Assembly (NCBI GenBank): GCA_027704905.1
Contig: CM051006.1
Span: 4,640,415 to 4,704,414 of the forward strand
Direction of reading: 5' to 3'
Source of the DNA: Muraenolepis orangiensis
Lineage: Eukaryota; Chordata; Actinopteri; Gadiformes; Muraenolepididae
Length of the DNA: 64,000 nucleotides
A model generated the notes under the pieces. The model saw nothing but the letters and a program-made list of their open reading frames with translations. It was not told the origin of the DNA and ran no database searches. Position 1 is the first letter of the stretch, and every line of letters begins with the position of its first letter. Position numbers and translations under genes: made by a program. Positions 24,301-38,500 of this stretch are shown here, piece by piece.

Positions 24301-27300
24301 AGACGGAAAGCACTTCACATCAAATCAGGGGAACCACGTATAGAATGTATAGAACAAGCATTAGGAACAAGAACAGACTGAACTCCGACTCAAAGAACAC
24401 TAAAGAAAGGTTGGAGCAAGCATTCATCTTCATATTATCTTAATTAACCTTAGTATTTTAGATCAATTATAAAATAAACACTATGGTTGATCAAAGATTT
24501 ATTATTGTTTTTTTTGTATTTATTATTTGGCATGTTGTGATCTTGACTACAAGGGGAAAAACAACCTATTTGCTAACTCACAAACAGTGGTGGTCCTGTG
24601 TTACTCACCTGGTAGAGCAAGGCATGTCAGGATTGGCAGTTCTGCCTCCCCGCGTCCCCAGCCCTCACCCAGGTAGCCACGCCCCTATCACGTCCCTCAG
24701 TCATGTCACCTTGGTTTCCCCAGCCCTTGTCCAGGTAGCCACGCCCCCTTGTTAGTTCTCAGCTGCAGCGCATCACCGTGATCTTCCCCCTCATGTTTTC
24801 CTGCCCTCTGATTGGCTGCCTGTGACCTCATTGTTTCACCTGTTATGTTCTGTGTGTTTAAATAAGCGGCGTCTTCTTTTGTTCGGCCAGTTCATTATAT
24901 CCTGTTTCGTTGGTTGTTAGACTCGTACTTGTTTCACGTTTTGAGACTTGTACTTGTTTCATGTTAGAGTTCTTACTTGTTTCATGTGTATGAACAAGGT
25001 TTTTGTAGTTAGGTCTTTTGCTTTTGAGGATTTTTGTATTACTGCATTTTTCCAGTAAAGACTCTTTACTTTGATACGTGTGTCATCGTGTCGTGCATTT
25101 GGTTCTCCTCCTCATTCCCCGTTCCTCATTCTCCTCGCACCCCCGTGACAAGGCATCAACAGTGCCAGGGTTAAGGTTTCCATCCCGATGCGAAAACAAT
25201 GTTCTCACTCACCACATTGCCAAGATGCTTTGAGACCAAAACCGTCCACCGAATATCATCATCATTATATATCATCATAATATCACTAAATGCTGAGCAA
25301 TACAAAACAAGAGCGACAGCGGTTACGTGGAGCATGTCGGTGATGTCGTCGGGCAGGGCGATGCCGATGTAGTCGTCGCCGTGGAGACCGCCATTGGAGT
25401 CGGTGGTTGCCATGGCGCGCCAGGAGGAGGAGCGCTGCAGGGTGGTGTGGTTGATGGGACACAGCAGGTCTTCGCGGTCCAACGCGGCAAAACTCAGCGC
25501 CTTCGAGAACCTGCGGACGGCCCACCGGGTTCAAGGTTCTATTCATTCATTAATTTAGTCATTCAGGATTCAAGATGTTTTTAGTTGCCCATGTGCAACA
25601 AGCCCATTTCTTCTGCAGTATGAATTTCAACAACAATACTATATTATACTAAACTATGCAATACTATACTATAAACAACACTATAAACAACCTACTATAT
25701 GCTATACTATAGACAACACTATTCTATAACAATACTATACACAATAAAAATAACAATAAAGTGTCTGATGGATGATACAGTATATACATATGGCAAATGG
25801 TGCAAAACAACTTTTAAAGGGATAGTAAGAAACAGTAGGGGACAGTAAGGGGCAGCAGTAGCTCAGTCTGTTGGGACTTGAGGGGCTTGGGAACCGGAAT
25901 GTTGTCGGTTCAAGTCCCTGAAACGCATGGGCACTGCCGGGGTGCCCTTGAGCAAGGCACTACAAGACCCCTACACTGCCCCCTCGGGCAGCTGTATATA
26001 CAATAGCTGCCCACTGCTCCTAATACTAGGATGGGTTAAATGCAGAGAAACTAATGTCACTGTGTGTGTTAACATGTATGTGACCAATGAAGAGGATTCA
26101 ATCCTCCAGATTTAGTAGTGCAGCAAACAGTGCAGTTCAGTGCAGAACAGTGCAGTAACTGTAATGAGTCCAGTAGGTTTAGTAAAGAAGTATGACTGTA
26201 ATATATGTTATGATAGTGGCAGTACTCCTCTCACTCTGCCGGTAGAAACTGTACCTTTTTATTTATTCTGTTAATACAGGAATATTATATTCCCTAACAT
26301 TCAGATTATTTTCTGTTATGAAGGTAAGTGAGACATTTCCCTTATGGGGAAAATGAAAAAATATGGAACCGATAAAGGATAACTTTATTAATCCCAGGAA
26401 GGAAATTCAGTGTGTTCAAGGCTCAAGGTAAGGTCTACCCTGTTACCTTTGCGAGGCGAACCTGGCATCCCGGAGGCCGGTCGTCATGGCGATGGCGTCG
26501 GCGAATAGCATGTCCTTGGCGGGCGGCGCCAGTGCCCCGCTGCAGCTCAGGTAGGGTCGGATGCGCTGCTGCTGCAGCCTCCGCAGCGTGGCGTAGCCCA
26601 GGGCGTCGCGGGGGCTCGCCTGCCTCAGAGACCCCGACCTCGCCAGCCCGTCCCTGGAGCCGCCGGAGGAGGAGGAGGAAGAGGAGGTGGAGGTGCGAGT
26701 GAAAGACGCAAGGCGGGTCGCGGCAGCAGAAGGCACCCTGAGGGACTGGGTGGGACAGAGCAGCCGGTGCGAGGAGGAGCCGGCCGAATCGGGATCGGTG
26801 GATCCGGACCCGGAGGGCCGCGGGGCCGAGCCAAGTCGAGCGGAGACCGGGTTTGCGTCCTTCAGGGAGTCAGGCTCCGCCTCCCTGGAGCTCACGTAGC
26901 CGACGGCGGTCGTGGTGGTGGACCCATCAACTCGGACCTCCGGTTCCCCCCCGCCGGGCTTCGAGCCTTCCAAGGCCCCGATGGGAGCCTCTACTTGGCC
27001 TGTGTTGGGCCCCTCTGGGTGTGGACGGGGGTCTCTGTGTAGAGGCGTGGAGGTCAGCCTGGGGTTTTGAAGGCTGTGAGGAGCCAAGCGGGGGAGGGGC
27101 GCCCTGTGATCCTTCTGTGTTTCTTTGCGACAGCATTCCAAATCCTCCTCACCTTCTTCAGTGTACATACCACCTACGTAGAGTAACTCCGATTTAAAAC
27201 CAAATTATAGTAGAGATATAAAATTCAACATTGTACAATTATAGAACAATCTTAAGGGGGCATATTTCATATTAGCAACTTTTTTCATCAGACACATATT

Positions 27301-27779
27301 GCATATTTCCAAAGTAGGTCTGCATTGGTAACCCTGTATATGTGTAATTTATTCGATAGTTAATACATTTACAACTTCACCGGGGGAAACACTAAGTATT
27401 ATCACATCTTATTACTCACAATAATGTTTCTTCTTATTATATTCCCCACATTTCCCATCTGGGATTAATAAAGTAATCTAATCTTGTCTTATAAAATGAA
27501 AACATTTGACTAATACAGAAACAAAAAGAGAAAGCCTTACCGTGGCGGTCCCCGGTGGGTTGGCTGCCCTCACTGTAGCACCTGGTCCTGGCGGACCCGG
27601 AGAGGGGCTTGCGGCTCCTGGGTAGGGGGTCCCAGGCCTGGGGCTGGAGGTCCACCTCCTCGGGGGCCACGGGCCAGGCCGTGCGCCTGCTGTGGCACGC
27701 GGCGTCCCAGCCCAGCCGCTTCAGGACGCCGCGGCCCCGCCTGGTCTTACCCAGCATGCCCAGGGTGTAGAGACACGTC
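17287..27779 (-). CDS. rictor: rictor exons 30-38 (C-terminal region)
   Basis: Exons: 27541-27779, 26447-27173, 25327-25510, 24172-24247, 23441-23632, 22742-22891, 20538-20661, 18352-18490, 17287-17337. Exon 30 keeps TLGMLGKTRRGRGVLKRLGW and WPVAPEEVD. Exon 31 (727 bp, about res 1075-1317) is low-complexity, rich in Ser, Pro and Arg, and only its end (GYATLRRLQQQR onward) matches the family well. Exon 32 has REDLLCPINHTTLQRSSS and DDYIGIALPDDI. Exon 34 has the H...C..C zinc-type motif. Exons 36-37 carry RKEVLRLVINLSS and RRFIQELFQDVSFL. The last exon encodes a short acidic end (EAAESILSTKENSG) and the stop at 17287-17289. Confidence 0.88.
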
Positions 27780-30700
27780 CTAACCGCACAGGGCCAGGCG
27801 GGATAGAAGACTTAATAAGACTTATTGATAACATTCAGCCCTACCTGCTCCGGAATTCCCTGAAATGCACTTCTTTGGGTAAAAGTGGGTCAAAATGACT
27901 CAATACTAAATAACAGAGACATGTATTAGATGCCAAAGCTACATATGATAACTGTTAGTAATGTCTTATATACCACATATGCATGCAGTCAATCTCACAA
28001 ATACATATATTACAGCCTCTAGATACATAAAGATATCCTAAAGATATTTTATATATCATCCATCAGTCACTTTATTGTAATTTTAAAGGGATTTATTAGG
28101 TACAGTATTGTAATAGTATAGTGTAGTTTAAAGTATATAGTATAGTCCATAGTAAAGTATATAGTGTTGTTTATAGTATATAGTATAGCATATCATAGAT
28201 AGTTTATAGTGTTGTTTACAGTATAGTATTGTTTAGTATAGTATTGTATTGTATAGTTTAGTATAGTATTGAATGGGGATTAAGCGTTCCATTGTACTGG
28301 TTGCAAATGGCAATTCAAAATCACCTTGAATCTTGAGTAGGTTCTAGGGATCAAGGTACACATGTGAGTCTCTTAGAGAGAGAGAGAGAGACTAACATAG
28401 AGAGAGAGAGACTAACACAGAGAGAGAGAGAGACTAACATAGAGAGAGACTAACACAGAGAGAGAGAGACTAACATAGAGAGAGAGAGACTAACATAGAG
28501 ACATCCCAGGATGGGTTGGTGTGTGTAAAGAGTGAATGTACCTGAACTTATTGTACTCTTACCTGAGCACCGGTTCAGTTCTCTTAAGAGACTTGTTAGA
28601 AATTCAATTTTGACTTCTGGTGACGAGTTGTTCTCTTACCTTCCTTTGTTAAACGCACTATTGTAAGTCGCTTTGGACAAAAGCGTCTGCTAAATGACTG
28701 TAATGTAATGTGATGTCATGTGATGACTGAAGCCAAGGCTCCTCCCCCTACCCTCTGACGGAGAGCACCTCACAGTGCTGGGCCAGCGCAACCACCTGAG
28801 GGACCACACCCTCTTCCAGGAGCAGGTTCACGCCCCAGGTGGTGGAGCCGATGTTGCCCTACGGAACACCAGGCTGTTAATAAACATATTCAAGTCTGAC
28901 CTAATATATGCTACACTTTATAAACACTTAACACACTTAAAACAAATCTAAATCTAAATCCTGAGGATTGAATCCTCTTTTATATTGGTAACATACGCGT
29001 ATTTTTTCCGGACTATAAGTCGCACCTTAGTTTTAGTTGCTCTTATTAAAAAATGCATCGTTAAGAGAAAAAAACATATATAAGTCGCTTCGGTGTATAA
29101 GTATTCTTTTTAATCCAAATTTTTCGGTGCTAGGCTACAGCAATTTTTAGTTGTCACGAGCGTATACAGTGCCATCTCTTGGCCGTAGTTTGAATGCAGT
29201 CAGACAAAAGACAATATATAAGTCGCTTAAAAAAGTGTGACTTATGGTCAGGAAAATACAGTACACACACACACAGTTAAATGAGTTTCTCTGCATTTAA
29301 CCCATCCTAGTATTAGGAGCAGTGGGTAGCTGTTGTATATACAGCTGACCAGGGAGCAGGGTAGGGGGTCTGGTGCCTTGCTCAAGGGACCAAGATTTCT
29401 TCCTAAGTAATTAAGGGAGTTTCTTCTTGCCCTTAGCGGGGCTAGGGTATGGGGGGTGTTGTAAACATGCGGCCTGTGAAGCCCTTTGAGACTGGAACTG
29501 TGACTAAGGGCTATACAAATACAATTGACTTGACGTGACCTTGGCAGTGCACAGGTGTTTCAGGGGACTAGAACCAGCAACCTTCTGGTTCCCATGTCCC
29601 AAGTCCCAACTGACCGAGCTATCCTGCCACCCCACTTACTTTCAAGGAAAAATCTAAAATCTAACTTTAAATGAACACTTCTATTGGGGGTCATATAAGT
29701 AAGTAAGTATGAAGTATTTTTTGTTATGAATCATTATCCTATGTATCAACAAAGCTGAAATGGTCTTGGCATTTTGCTCACTATCTGATCTATATGTCCA
29801 ATGTGTCTAATTTTTGATGACAACCATGCATTTTAAGGGAAGAGAAGGGAATTTTAACCTTCACAACATACTAGTGAATCAGTATCCAATACCAGTATTG
29901 ATCGATTCAGTTTCACTATGAATGAATATATGGAATGGTATGGACATGTATGGACAGATGTACAGTGTGTAGGGCCAGATGTATGTAGGGCCAGATGTAT
30001 GTATGGACAGATGTACGTATGGACAGATGTACGTATGGACAGATGTATGTAGGGCCAGATGTACGTATGGACAGATGTACGTATGGACAGATGTACGTAT
30101 GGACAGTGTACTGTATGTATGGACAGATGTACGTATGGACAGTGTACTGTATGTATGGACAGATGTACGTATGGACAGTGTACTGTATGTATGGACAGAT
30201 GTATGTAGGGCCAGATGTATGTATGGACAGATGTACATATGGACAGTGTACTGTATGTATGGACAGATGTACGTATGGACAGATGTACGTATGGACAGTG
30301 TACTGTATGTATGGACAGATGTATGTAGGGCCAGATGTATGTATGGACAGATGTACGTATGGACAGATGTACGTATGGACAGATGTACGTATGGACAGTG
30401 TACTGTATGTATGAACAGATGTATGTAGGGCCAGATGTACGTATGGACAGATGTACGTATGGACAGTGTACTGTATGTATGAACAGATGTATGTAGGGCC
30501 AGATGTACGTATGGACAGATGTACGTATGGACAGTGTACTGTATGTATGAACAGATGTATGTAGGGCCAGATGTACGTATGGACAGCAGAACTAAGTCAT
30601 GTTTACCAGCGCCCACAGAGCAGCTTTCAGCTTCTTGATGCCCTCCCACTTGTCCAGGGGCGGGGATCGAACCACCGAGCTCAGATCAGGAAGCACATTC

Positions 30701-31786
30701 TGCGGCAAACCACAAAAAATAATCACAACTTTAAAACATATCTTCTGTGTGTAAAAACCACAGACATGCTGAAACTGACTGCTAAAGGAGAACCACTTTA
30801 GTGGTTAGGTTGTGTTGGGTAAAAGCATCGGCTCATCAATGACATAGATAGATAGTAAACAGTAAGAACTAACCTGGGCCTCCAGTAGCCGGCAGCCGGC
30901 CTTGTCGTGGACTAACTGGCCGTACAAGTGGACAGGAGGGTACACGGTCGGCCTTTGTAACCTTTGTTGTAAAGCAGAAAGCAGAATTATGATGACGCGT
31001 AGATTCAAATGAAAACCCAAACCCTAGAACAACTTACTCTAGACGACACGTGATCTAGTGGGTTGCGCTGTAGAGTGACCCTGGTCCAAATCTCAACTTA
31101 AATGCTGAACGTTTATAACATGTGTTAAACACGTGCTATCGCATCAGTTACCCGCTATTGGCCACATTTCATCTTATATTTAAATGAAAATTGATAGTAG
31201 ACAAAGACTGAAGGCGAAACAGTGTGTGGGGGAGGGGGGGATGTTCTTTCATAATAGTAATGCCTGTGAGGACATGGATGACTGGAAACCACGGGCGACA
31301 AAAAACATACAACAACTTAGAACTGAGAACAAAAAACCTATAACAACTTAGAACAGAAGCAGGGCCAGACCGGGGAGCGATGAAGCAGACAGGACTGGGC
31401 CCGTCCCCCTGGGGCGTCCGGTACGTGGTGAGAACCTCGTTCAGCTGCTGCTCTACCATGTCAACATACTTGAGGTTAAACATCTGACAGAGAGAGAGAG
31501 AAAGAGAGAGATTGAGAGTGAGTGAGAGAGAGAGAAGGATTGAATTTAATCCTCTTCACATACATGAAGTACGATGGACGATGTACACACACTTTGTTTC
31601 TCTGCATTTAACCCATCCTAGTATTAGGAGCAGTGGGCAGCTATTGTATATACAGCTGCCAGGGAGCAGAGTAGGGGTCTGGTGCCTTGCTCAAGGCCCA
31701 AAATACCTTGGACCGGCGACCCTCCGGTTCCCAAGCCAAGTCCCCTACTGCCACCCAAGAAAGACAGACAGAGAGAGAGAGAGAGT

Positions 31787-31829
<43 letters not shown>

Positions 31830-34800
31830 TGACAGACTGACTGACTGACTGACTGACTGACTGACTGACTGATTGGAACATAGTATAGTAACTCATAACA
31901 GGTAGTCTTAGTAAGGTCTCATTTAGAGTCCAGGTGAAGCATCACCTTATGCCATCTCTCCAGCTCTTCAGTGATGTAGCCCCTCTCCTGCAGGTAGGAG
32001 AACCCCTTTGGAATGGACAGGAACCTGGAGACAGGAGATGTTTGTGATGCTGAAATGTTACTTGAATGTTACACTATACCCTCATTTCTCATCTGGGATT
32101 AATACTCATATCTTATTTTAGAGTTTGGCATTAATATAAGCCATTTATTTGGTGACACCTTTCTCCCAAGCATCTTACAATATGTTTAGTGCATACATTC
32201 TTATCATGGATATTCATTTTCTATGAATTAATTAATGAAATATGTATGTATTGGACAATGAAAATAACACTCTTAGTAATTGTTTTGGGTGAACTTCATG
32301 GTTGAGTTAGTTGGCAAGAAGTTTGTAGTTAGTACTTAGAGAGAATAGTTATCAACCTTAAATGTAGTAGGTATTTGGTAATGTATTGTAATAGTTATGA
32401 ACAGTACTTAGTGAGTGATTTATTGTAACCGTTTTAACAGTTCTTAAGAGTGATGTATTGTAACAGTTATTAAATAGTTATTAACAGTACTTAGCATACT
32501 GTACTTAATGTACTGTAATAGTTAGTAACAGTACTTAGAGTAATGTATTGTGATAGTTATTAACAGTTCTAAATGTCATGTATTGAAATAGTTAGTAACA
32601 GTACTTAGAGTAATGTATTATAATAGTTATTAACAGTACTTAGAGTAATGTAGTGTGATAGTTATTAACATTACTTAGAGTAATGTAGTGTGATAGTTAT
32701 TAACATTACTTAGAGTAATGTAGTGTGATAGTTATTAATAGTACTTAGAGTAATGTATTATAATAGTTATTAATAGTACTTAGAGTAATGTATTGTGATA
32801 GTTATTAACAGTACTTAGAGTAATGTGGTGTAATAGTTATTAACATTACTTAGAGTAATGTATTGTGATAGTTATTAACAGTACTTAGAGTAATGTATTA
32901 TAATAGTTATTAACAGTACTTAGAGTAATGTGGTGTAATAGTTATTAACAGTTCTAAATGTCATGTATTGAAATAGTTAGTAACAGTACTTAGAGTAATG
33001 TATTATAATAGTTATTAACAGTACTTAGAGTAATGTATTGTGATAGTTATTAACAGTACTTAGAGTAATGTGGTGTAATAGTTATTAACATTACTTAGAG
33101 TAATGTATTGTGATAGTTATTAACAGTACTTAGAGTAATGTATTGTGATAGTTATTAACATTACTTAGAGTAATGTATTGTGATAGTTATTAACAGTACT
33201 TAGAGTAATGTATTGTGATAGTTATTAACATTACTTAGAGTAATGTATTGTAATAGTTATTAATAGTACTTAGAGTAATGTATTGTGATAGTTATTAACA
33301 GTACTTAGAGTAATGTATTGTGATAGTTATTAACAGTACTTAGAGTAATGTGGTGTATATTAACAGTATAGTTATGGTTAGTAACAGGGAGTGACCTGAG
33401 GAGCAGCAGTTGGCCCTTGTCTCCAAGATGTGTGAGAGCTGGTTTCAACTCCACCAACGCGTGGAGATTAGTCTGGAGAATCAGAAACACACACCATGAC
33501 ATGTGTCATTCATATCACTCATTATTTCACCATTTATTTCAAATGAGCTGAAGAGAGTCTTGCTGCCTTACAATACAATACAATACAATACAATACAATA
33601 CAATACAATACATAGGGTTCTTTAGGTTTCAGAATAATAACATTATGAGACAAGCTTATATTAATTCACATCTGAACTACATCTTTCAAAAGATACCGGT
33701 GTCATTTTATTTTGAACTTTGATTAGATTTATTGCATCTATTCTTACATTTTAATAATTGTTTAATTGAATGCTGAATCTTCCCATTCGTTCTTGATTAA
33801 ACTCATTGAGAACAGAACTATTGGGACTAATGGGTTCCTAGGTGATCGACCCCTGACCTTATCGTCACACGCCTCGTCCAGGATGTCCAGGGCCTCCCGC
33901 ACCACCGCCTGGCTCCGGTCGTAGAGCTGGGTCACCAGCAGCTCCACGCCCCAGTTACTGAAGAACTCCGCGTTGGCCCTCAGCAGAACCCGCAGGTGCC
34001 TGGTGGCGTACAGCCGGCCGCTCTGGAAGGAGCGGTGAAAAGAGTCGCGGCTAACAACACGGCTAACAACGCAGCTAACAACACGATGGCCTGAGGATGC
34101 CCTCATTTTCCCAGAGTCTTATGAATGGAAGACGAGCGAGGCCTCTCTGGCAGGCTCTTATTATCAGGATTCTAGCAGCAGGGGGGAGGGGGGTGGGGGG
34201 TTCTTACGTCCGTGGCGGCGATGAGGACCTTGGAGAGGACGACCCGGGCCAGGCTGTCCCGGCTGAAGTCCAGCGTGGACACGGTGAGCTTCGCCACGTG
34301 CTCCTGGTTCCTCTGTAGGCACAGGTTCAACAGGCTGCAGGGGAGACGCATGGTCACTCCCCACACGCTGGGTCAGACCACGCAGTCACTCACCACACGC
34401 TGGGTCAGACCACGCAGTCACTCACCACACGCTGGGTCAGACCACACAGTCACTCCCCACACACTGGGTCAGACCACGCAGTCACTCCCCGCACGCTGGG
34501 TCAGACCACGCAGTCACTCACCACACGCTGGGTCAGACCACGCAGTCACTCCCCGCATGCTGGGTCAGAACACGCAGTCACTCCCCACACGCTGGGTCAG
34601 ACCACGCAGTCACTCCCCACACGCTGGGTCAGACCACGCAGTCACTCACCACACGCTGGGTCAGAACACGCAGTCACTCCCCACACGCTGGGTCAGACCA
34701 CGCAGTCACTCCCCGCACGCTGGGTCAGACCACGCAGTCACTCACCACACGCTGGGTCAGACCACGCAGTCACTCACCACACGCTGGGTCAGAACACGCA

Positions 34801-35464
34801 ATCACTCCCCACACGCTGGGTCAGACCACGCAGTCACTCCCCACACGCTGGGTCAGACCACGCAGTCACTCACCACACGCTGGGTCAGAACACGCAGTCA
34901 CTCCCCACACGCTGGGTCAGACCACGCAGTCACTCCCCGCACGCTGGGTCAGACCACGCAGTCACTCACCACACGCTGGGTCAGACCACGCAGTCACTCA
35001 CCACACGCTGGGTCAGACCACGCAGTCACTCACCACACGCTGGGTCAGACCACGCAGTCACTCACCACACGCTGGGTCAGACCACGCAGTCACTCCCCAC
35101 ACGCTGGGTCAGACCACGCAGTCACTCCCCACACGCTGGGTCAGACCACGCAGTCACTCCCCACACGCTGGACCGGACCATGCACTCACTAAACACAACT
35201 CTCTACAATTCAACTCTAAAATGAACTGTAGAGTTGTTATTTATATAGCGCTTTTCTGTCAACAAAGTACTTTATAAGAAAACAGATCAAACTAAACACA
35301 GAGAGAAAGACAGAAGATAAATATGCTCATACAATGAAAAACCTCTGACTAATAACACTGCTACATTTTAATATAGTGCATTCATTTTATTAGATTATGT
35401 TTAACCACTTCTCTAACTGTAGAGGGTTTTGCTTACAATCTAAAATGTGGTTGAGAGAAGGTTG

Positions 35465-35506
<42 letters not shown>

Positions 35507-38500
35507 TAATAATGATAATTATAATAATAACATTTTATTGATAATAAAATCAACCGACCACTGATAGACGCTGCCTTTCTCCAGCACCTTGACGCCCTGG
35601 CGATGAGCCGACAGGGTTCCCAGGAACAGGAAGTAGTACTGACTCAGTGTGGTCAGTAGCATCCCGTTGCCCTGGTGACCACCGCTACTCCTACTGCCAC
35701 TGCTGGTGCTGTCGGCTTTGGTCCCGGCAGAGGAGGAGAGCAGCCATTGGACGATGTCTTTCACCAGGTCCTCGAGATAGACATCACCTTCCTGGGAGGG
35801 ATGAGAAGGTATAAGTATAAGTATTTCAATAAAAGTAAAGGAATTATTTTAAGAATATAAGCAATGAAAGGTCCGGATGTTTCATGGTATTCCTCTATCT
35901 ACATTGAAATATTCACACAACATTGCTTTTTTTCTATTCTTAGATGTATTCTTTATTTGATCTTTATTTGAAATACTTCTCATCACCTTCAAAGCGCTCA
36001 ATAACCTGGCCCCCCCCTACCTCTCTGACCTCCTCCACCGCCACACCCCTAACCGTCGCCTCAGGTCTGCTGATGCTAACCTATTAAAACCCATCAGGAC
36101 TAAGCTCCGGACCTGGGGTGACAGAGCATTTTCTGCAGCGGCCCCCTCCCTCTGGAACGCCCTCCCCATCCACATCCGCAATGCCAACACCCTTCTGTCC
36201 TTTAAAACAGCCCTCAAAACCCACCTCTTCACTCTTGCTTTCAACCCATAATTTGTTCTCTGCTTTGTTTTGTTTCCTGTTTTGTTTTGTTGTGTTTGTT
36301 GTGTTTTGAATTAGTCTTTATGTTTTCTATTTCCTGTAAAGCGTCTTTGAGCACCTGGAAAAACGCTATATAAGTCTGATATATTATTATTATTATTATT
36401 ATTTGAATCAACAGTAATCAAACACACTGTCACAGTAGGCCTGTGATACCGACATGTAGATACACAAAACTACCTCGGAAGTCGTCCTCTGAACAGTTTG
36501 GGGAAGACAGATACAGCTATAGACAGATACAGTATAGATATGTTTAAAAGTGAGAAAAGGTTTACTCTCTAATTGGGTGAAAAATGATAACTATGGGTGT
36601 GGCCTCCATGTGATTGGCTCAAATATATGAGCCAATAAACAGTGAAAATGGTTTAGTGGACGGAGCCCAAGCTGATTCATCACTACTGATTCAAAATCAG
36701 AGCAAGGAGATAGATACACGTTATGTCCCAAGATGGGAGTTCACACCGACCTCCTCAGACTCCAGGAGGAACTCGATGAGCTCACAGCCGACCACGGTGG
36801 TCTGTCGGGCCTTGGGGTGGTCCAGGGTCATGGAGACAAACAGCTTACTGCTGGGCGTGAAGAACCACAGGAGTCGCCTCACGAACCTAAAGGGGAACAA
36901 AAACAACAAGAGAATAACAGAGAATCAAGATATTAAGTACTATATAAGTACAATGGAATGCCTACTCTCCATTCCCTCCTGCAGTATACAATTCTAGAAC
37001 ACTATACTATAAGAATACTATACACAATCAAATTAAACAATACACATAAAAGAACAATAAAGTGATTGATGAGTGATATGTACATGTGTACATATTGTGC
37101 AAAAAGCATTTAAAAGTATTTTAAAGTGCCAGTAGTGCAGCAGCATTATGAATACAGTGCAGAACAGTGCAGAAAAGTGCAGTAGCTGTAATGAGTCCAG
37201 AAACTCCAAAGTATGATAGTGTAATGTTTATGACAATGTTATGATAGTGGCAGCACTCCTAGCAGTTCAGTAGGTCACTGCCTGTGGATTAAAACTATCC
37301 TTGAACCTGGTAGTACGGATGCTGCGTAATCGGCGACCGGCCGATCCCGAACTTTATACTTACTTGTGTATTTGTTCATCCTTATTGCTTTGCAGTTTAA
37401 CATTTGGCCACTAAAGATAAAAAAGATTACAAAACAGAATGCAAGGGTAAAACATTGGCAACTGGCACAAATAGACGACAGAAAACAATATATAAACACA
37501 CAGTTACAAAAATAAATGATTAGTCATATATATATCGTAGTATTATCAGAGCAGCAGGACTGTTCCTTTACGTTAGGAACGGTACTCTGAACCCCTGTAC
37601 CCCTGAAGACACACAAGGATTATGAACATATTATTCATACTAGTCAACGCTCTGCACCACCTTCAGAATGGTTTGCACCAGCTCCCAGTTCCAGTCCAGG
37701 TTCTCGTCGTGGTGGAGAACATGGCTGTCTCTCAGGTTCCACAGCAGAGCGTCCTCGTTCTCCTTAGGGAACAACAAAACACACAGGGTACGTGTCGTCA
37801 CCACAAGCGGCCTCAAAATACCCGAGACAACTCGGTTCACTACGGCACCTGGTTCGATTCCCCTCGAGTCTATAGTCTCCCTGTAGGAATTCCCTGAGCA
37901 AGATGCCCCCTAACCCCTACCTGCTTCTGAAGGACATGGATCTGAATTCACCGGAATATACAAGATACAAGATATTTATTGGCCATTTGCAACAGGTATT
38001 TATTTATTACTAAGATACCTGCTTACTGTACCTACAATACATATTTAAATTGTATATACATTTACATCTATATATTTGTATCCTGCTTTCAATAATAGCA
38101 TACCCCTGATCACTACCTTAAAACAGTTAAATTCTCACTTACCTGTATATACATATACCTATTATTATGCTCATATCATATTTATACCTAGACTGTCTTT
38201 TAACCTGTAAATTTAAACTGTAAATGATATTATATTATATTACCATGCACTTTACTGCAACATTTGCACTCTGGTTAGATGCTAAATTATTTTCGCTGTA
38301 CTGTACTTGTGCTGTACAATGACAATGAATTTGAATCTACTCTAATCTAATCTAATCTACATTGGAATGCTTACTCTTCATTCCCTCCCTCAGTATGAAT
38401 CTCCAAAACAATACCATAAAGAGAGACCATAAAAATAATATCCTAGCAGTTCAGTAGGTCACTGCCTGTGGATAAAAACCATCCTTGAACCGTGTAGTCC

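Noticed and set aside
26412..27197. Plus-strand open frames opposite rictor exon 31
   Set aside because: GC-rich shadow frames of a real minus-strand exon.
29879..30649. 256-codon minus-strand open frame rich in HTSVHT/YICPY repeats
   Set aside because: It is created by a 16-bp minisatellite without stop codons; no gene structure is present.
34355..35180. Regular repeat array that could suggest a CRISPR
   Set aside because: Head-to-tail copies without unique spacers, in a vertebrate intron.
34212..35192. 326-codon plus-strand open frame
   Set aside because: It is a stop-free minisatellite opposite rictor exon 22 and its intron, with no domain and repetitive translation.
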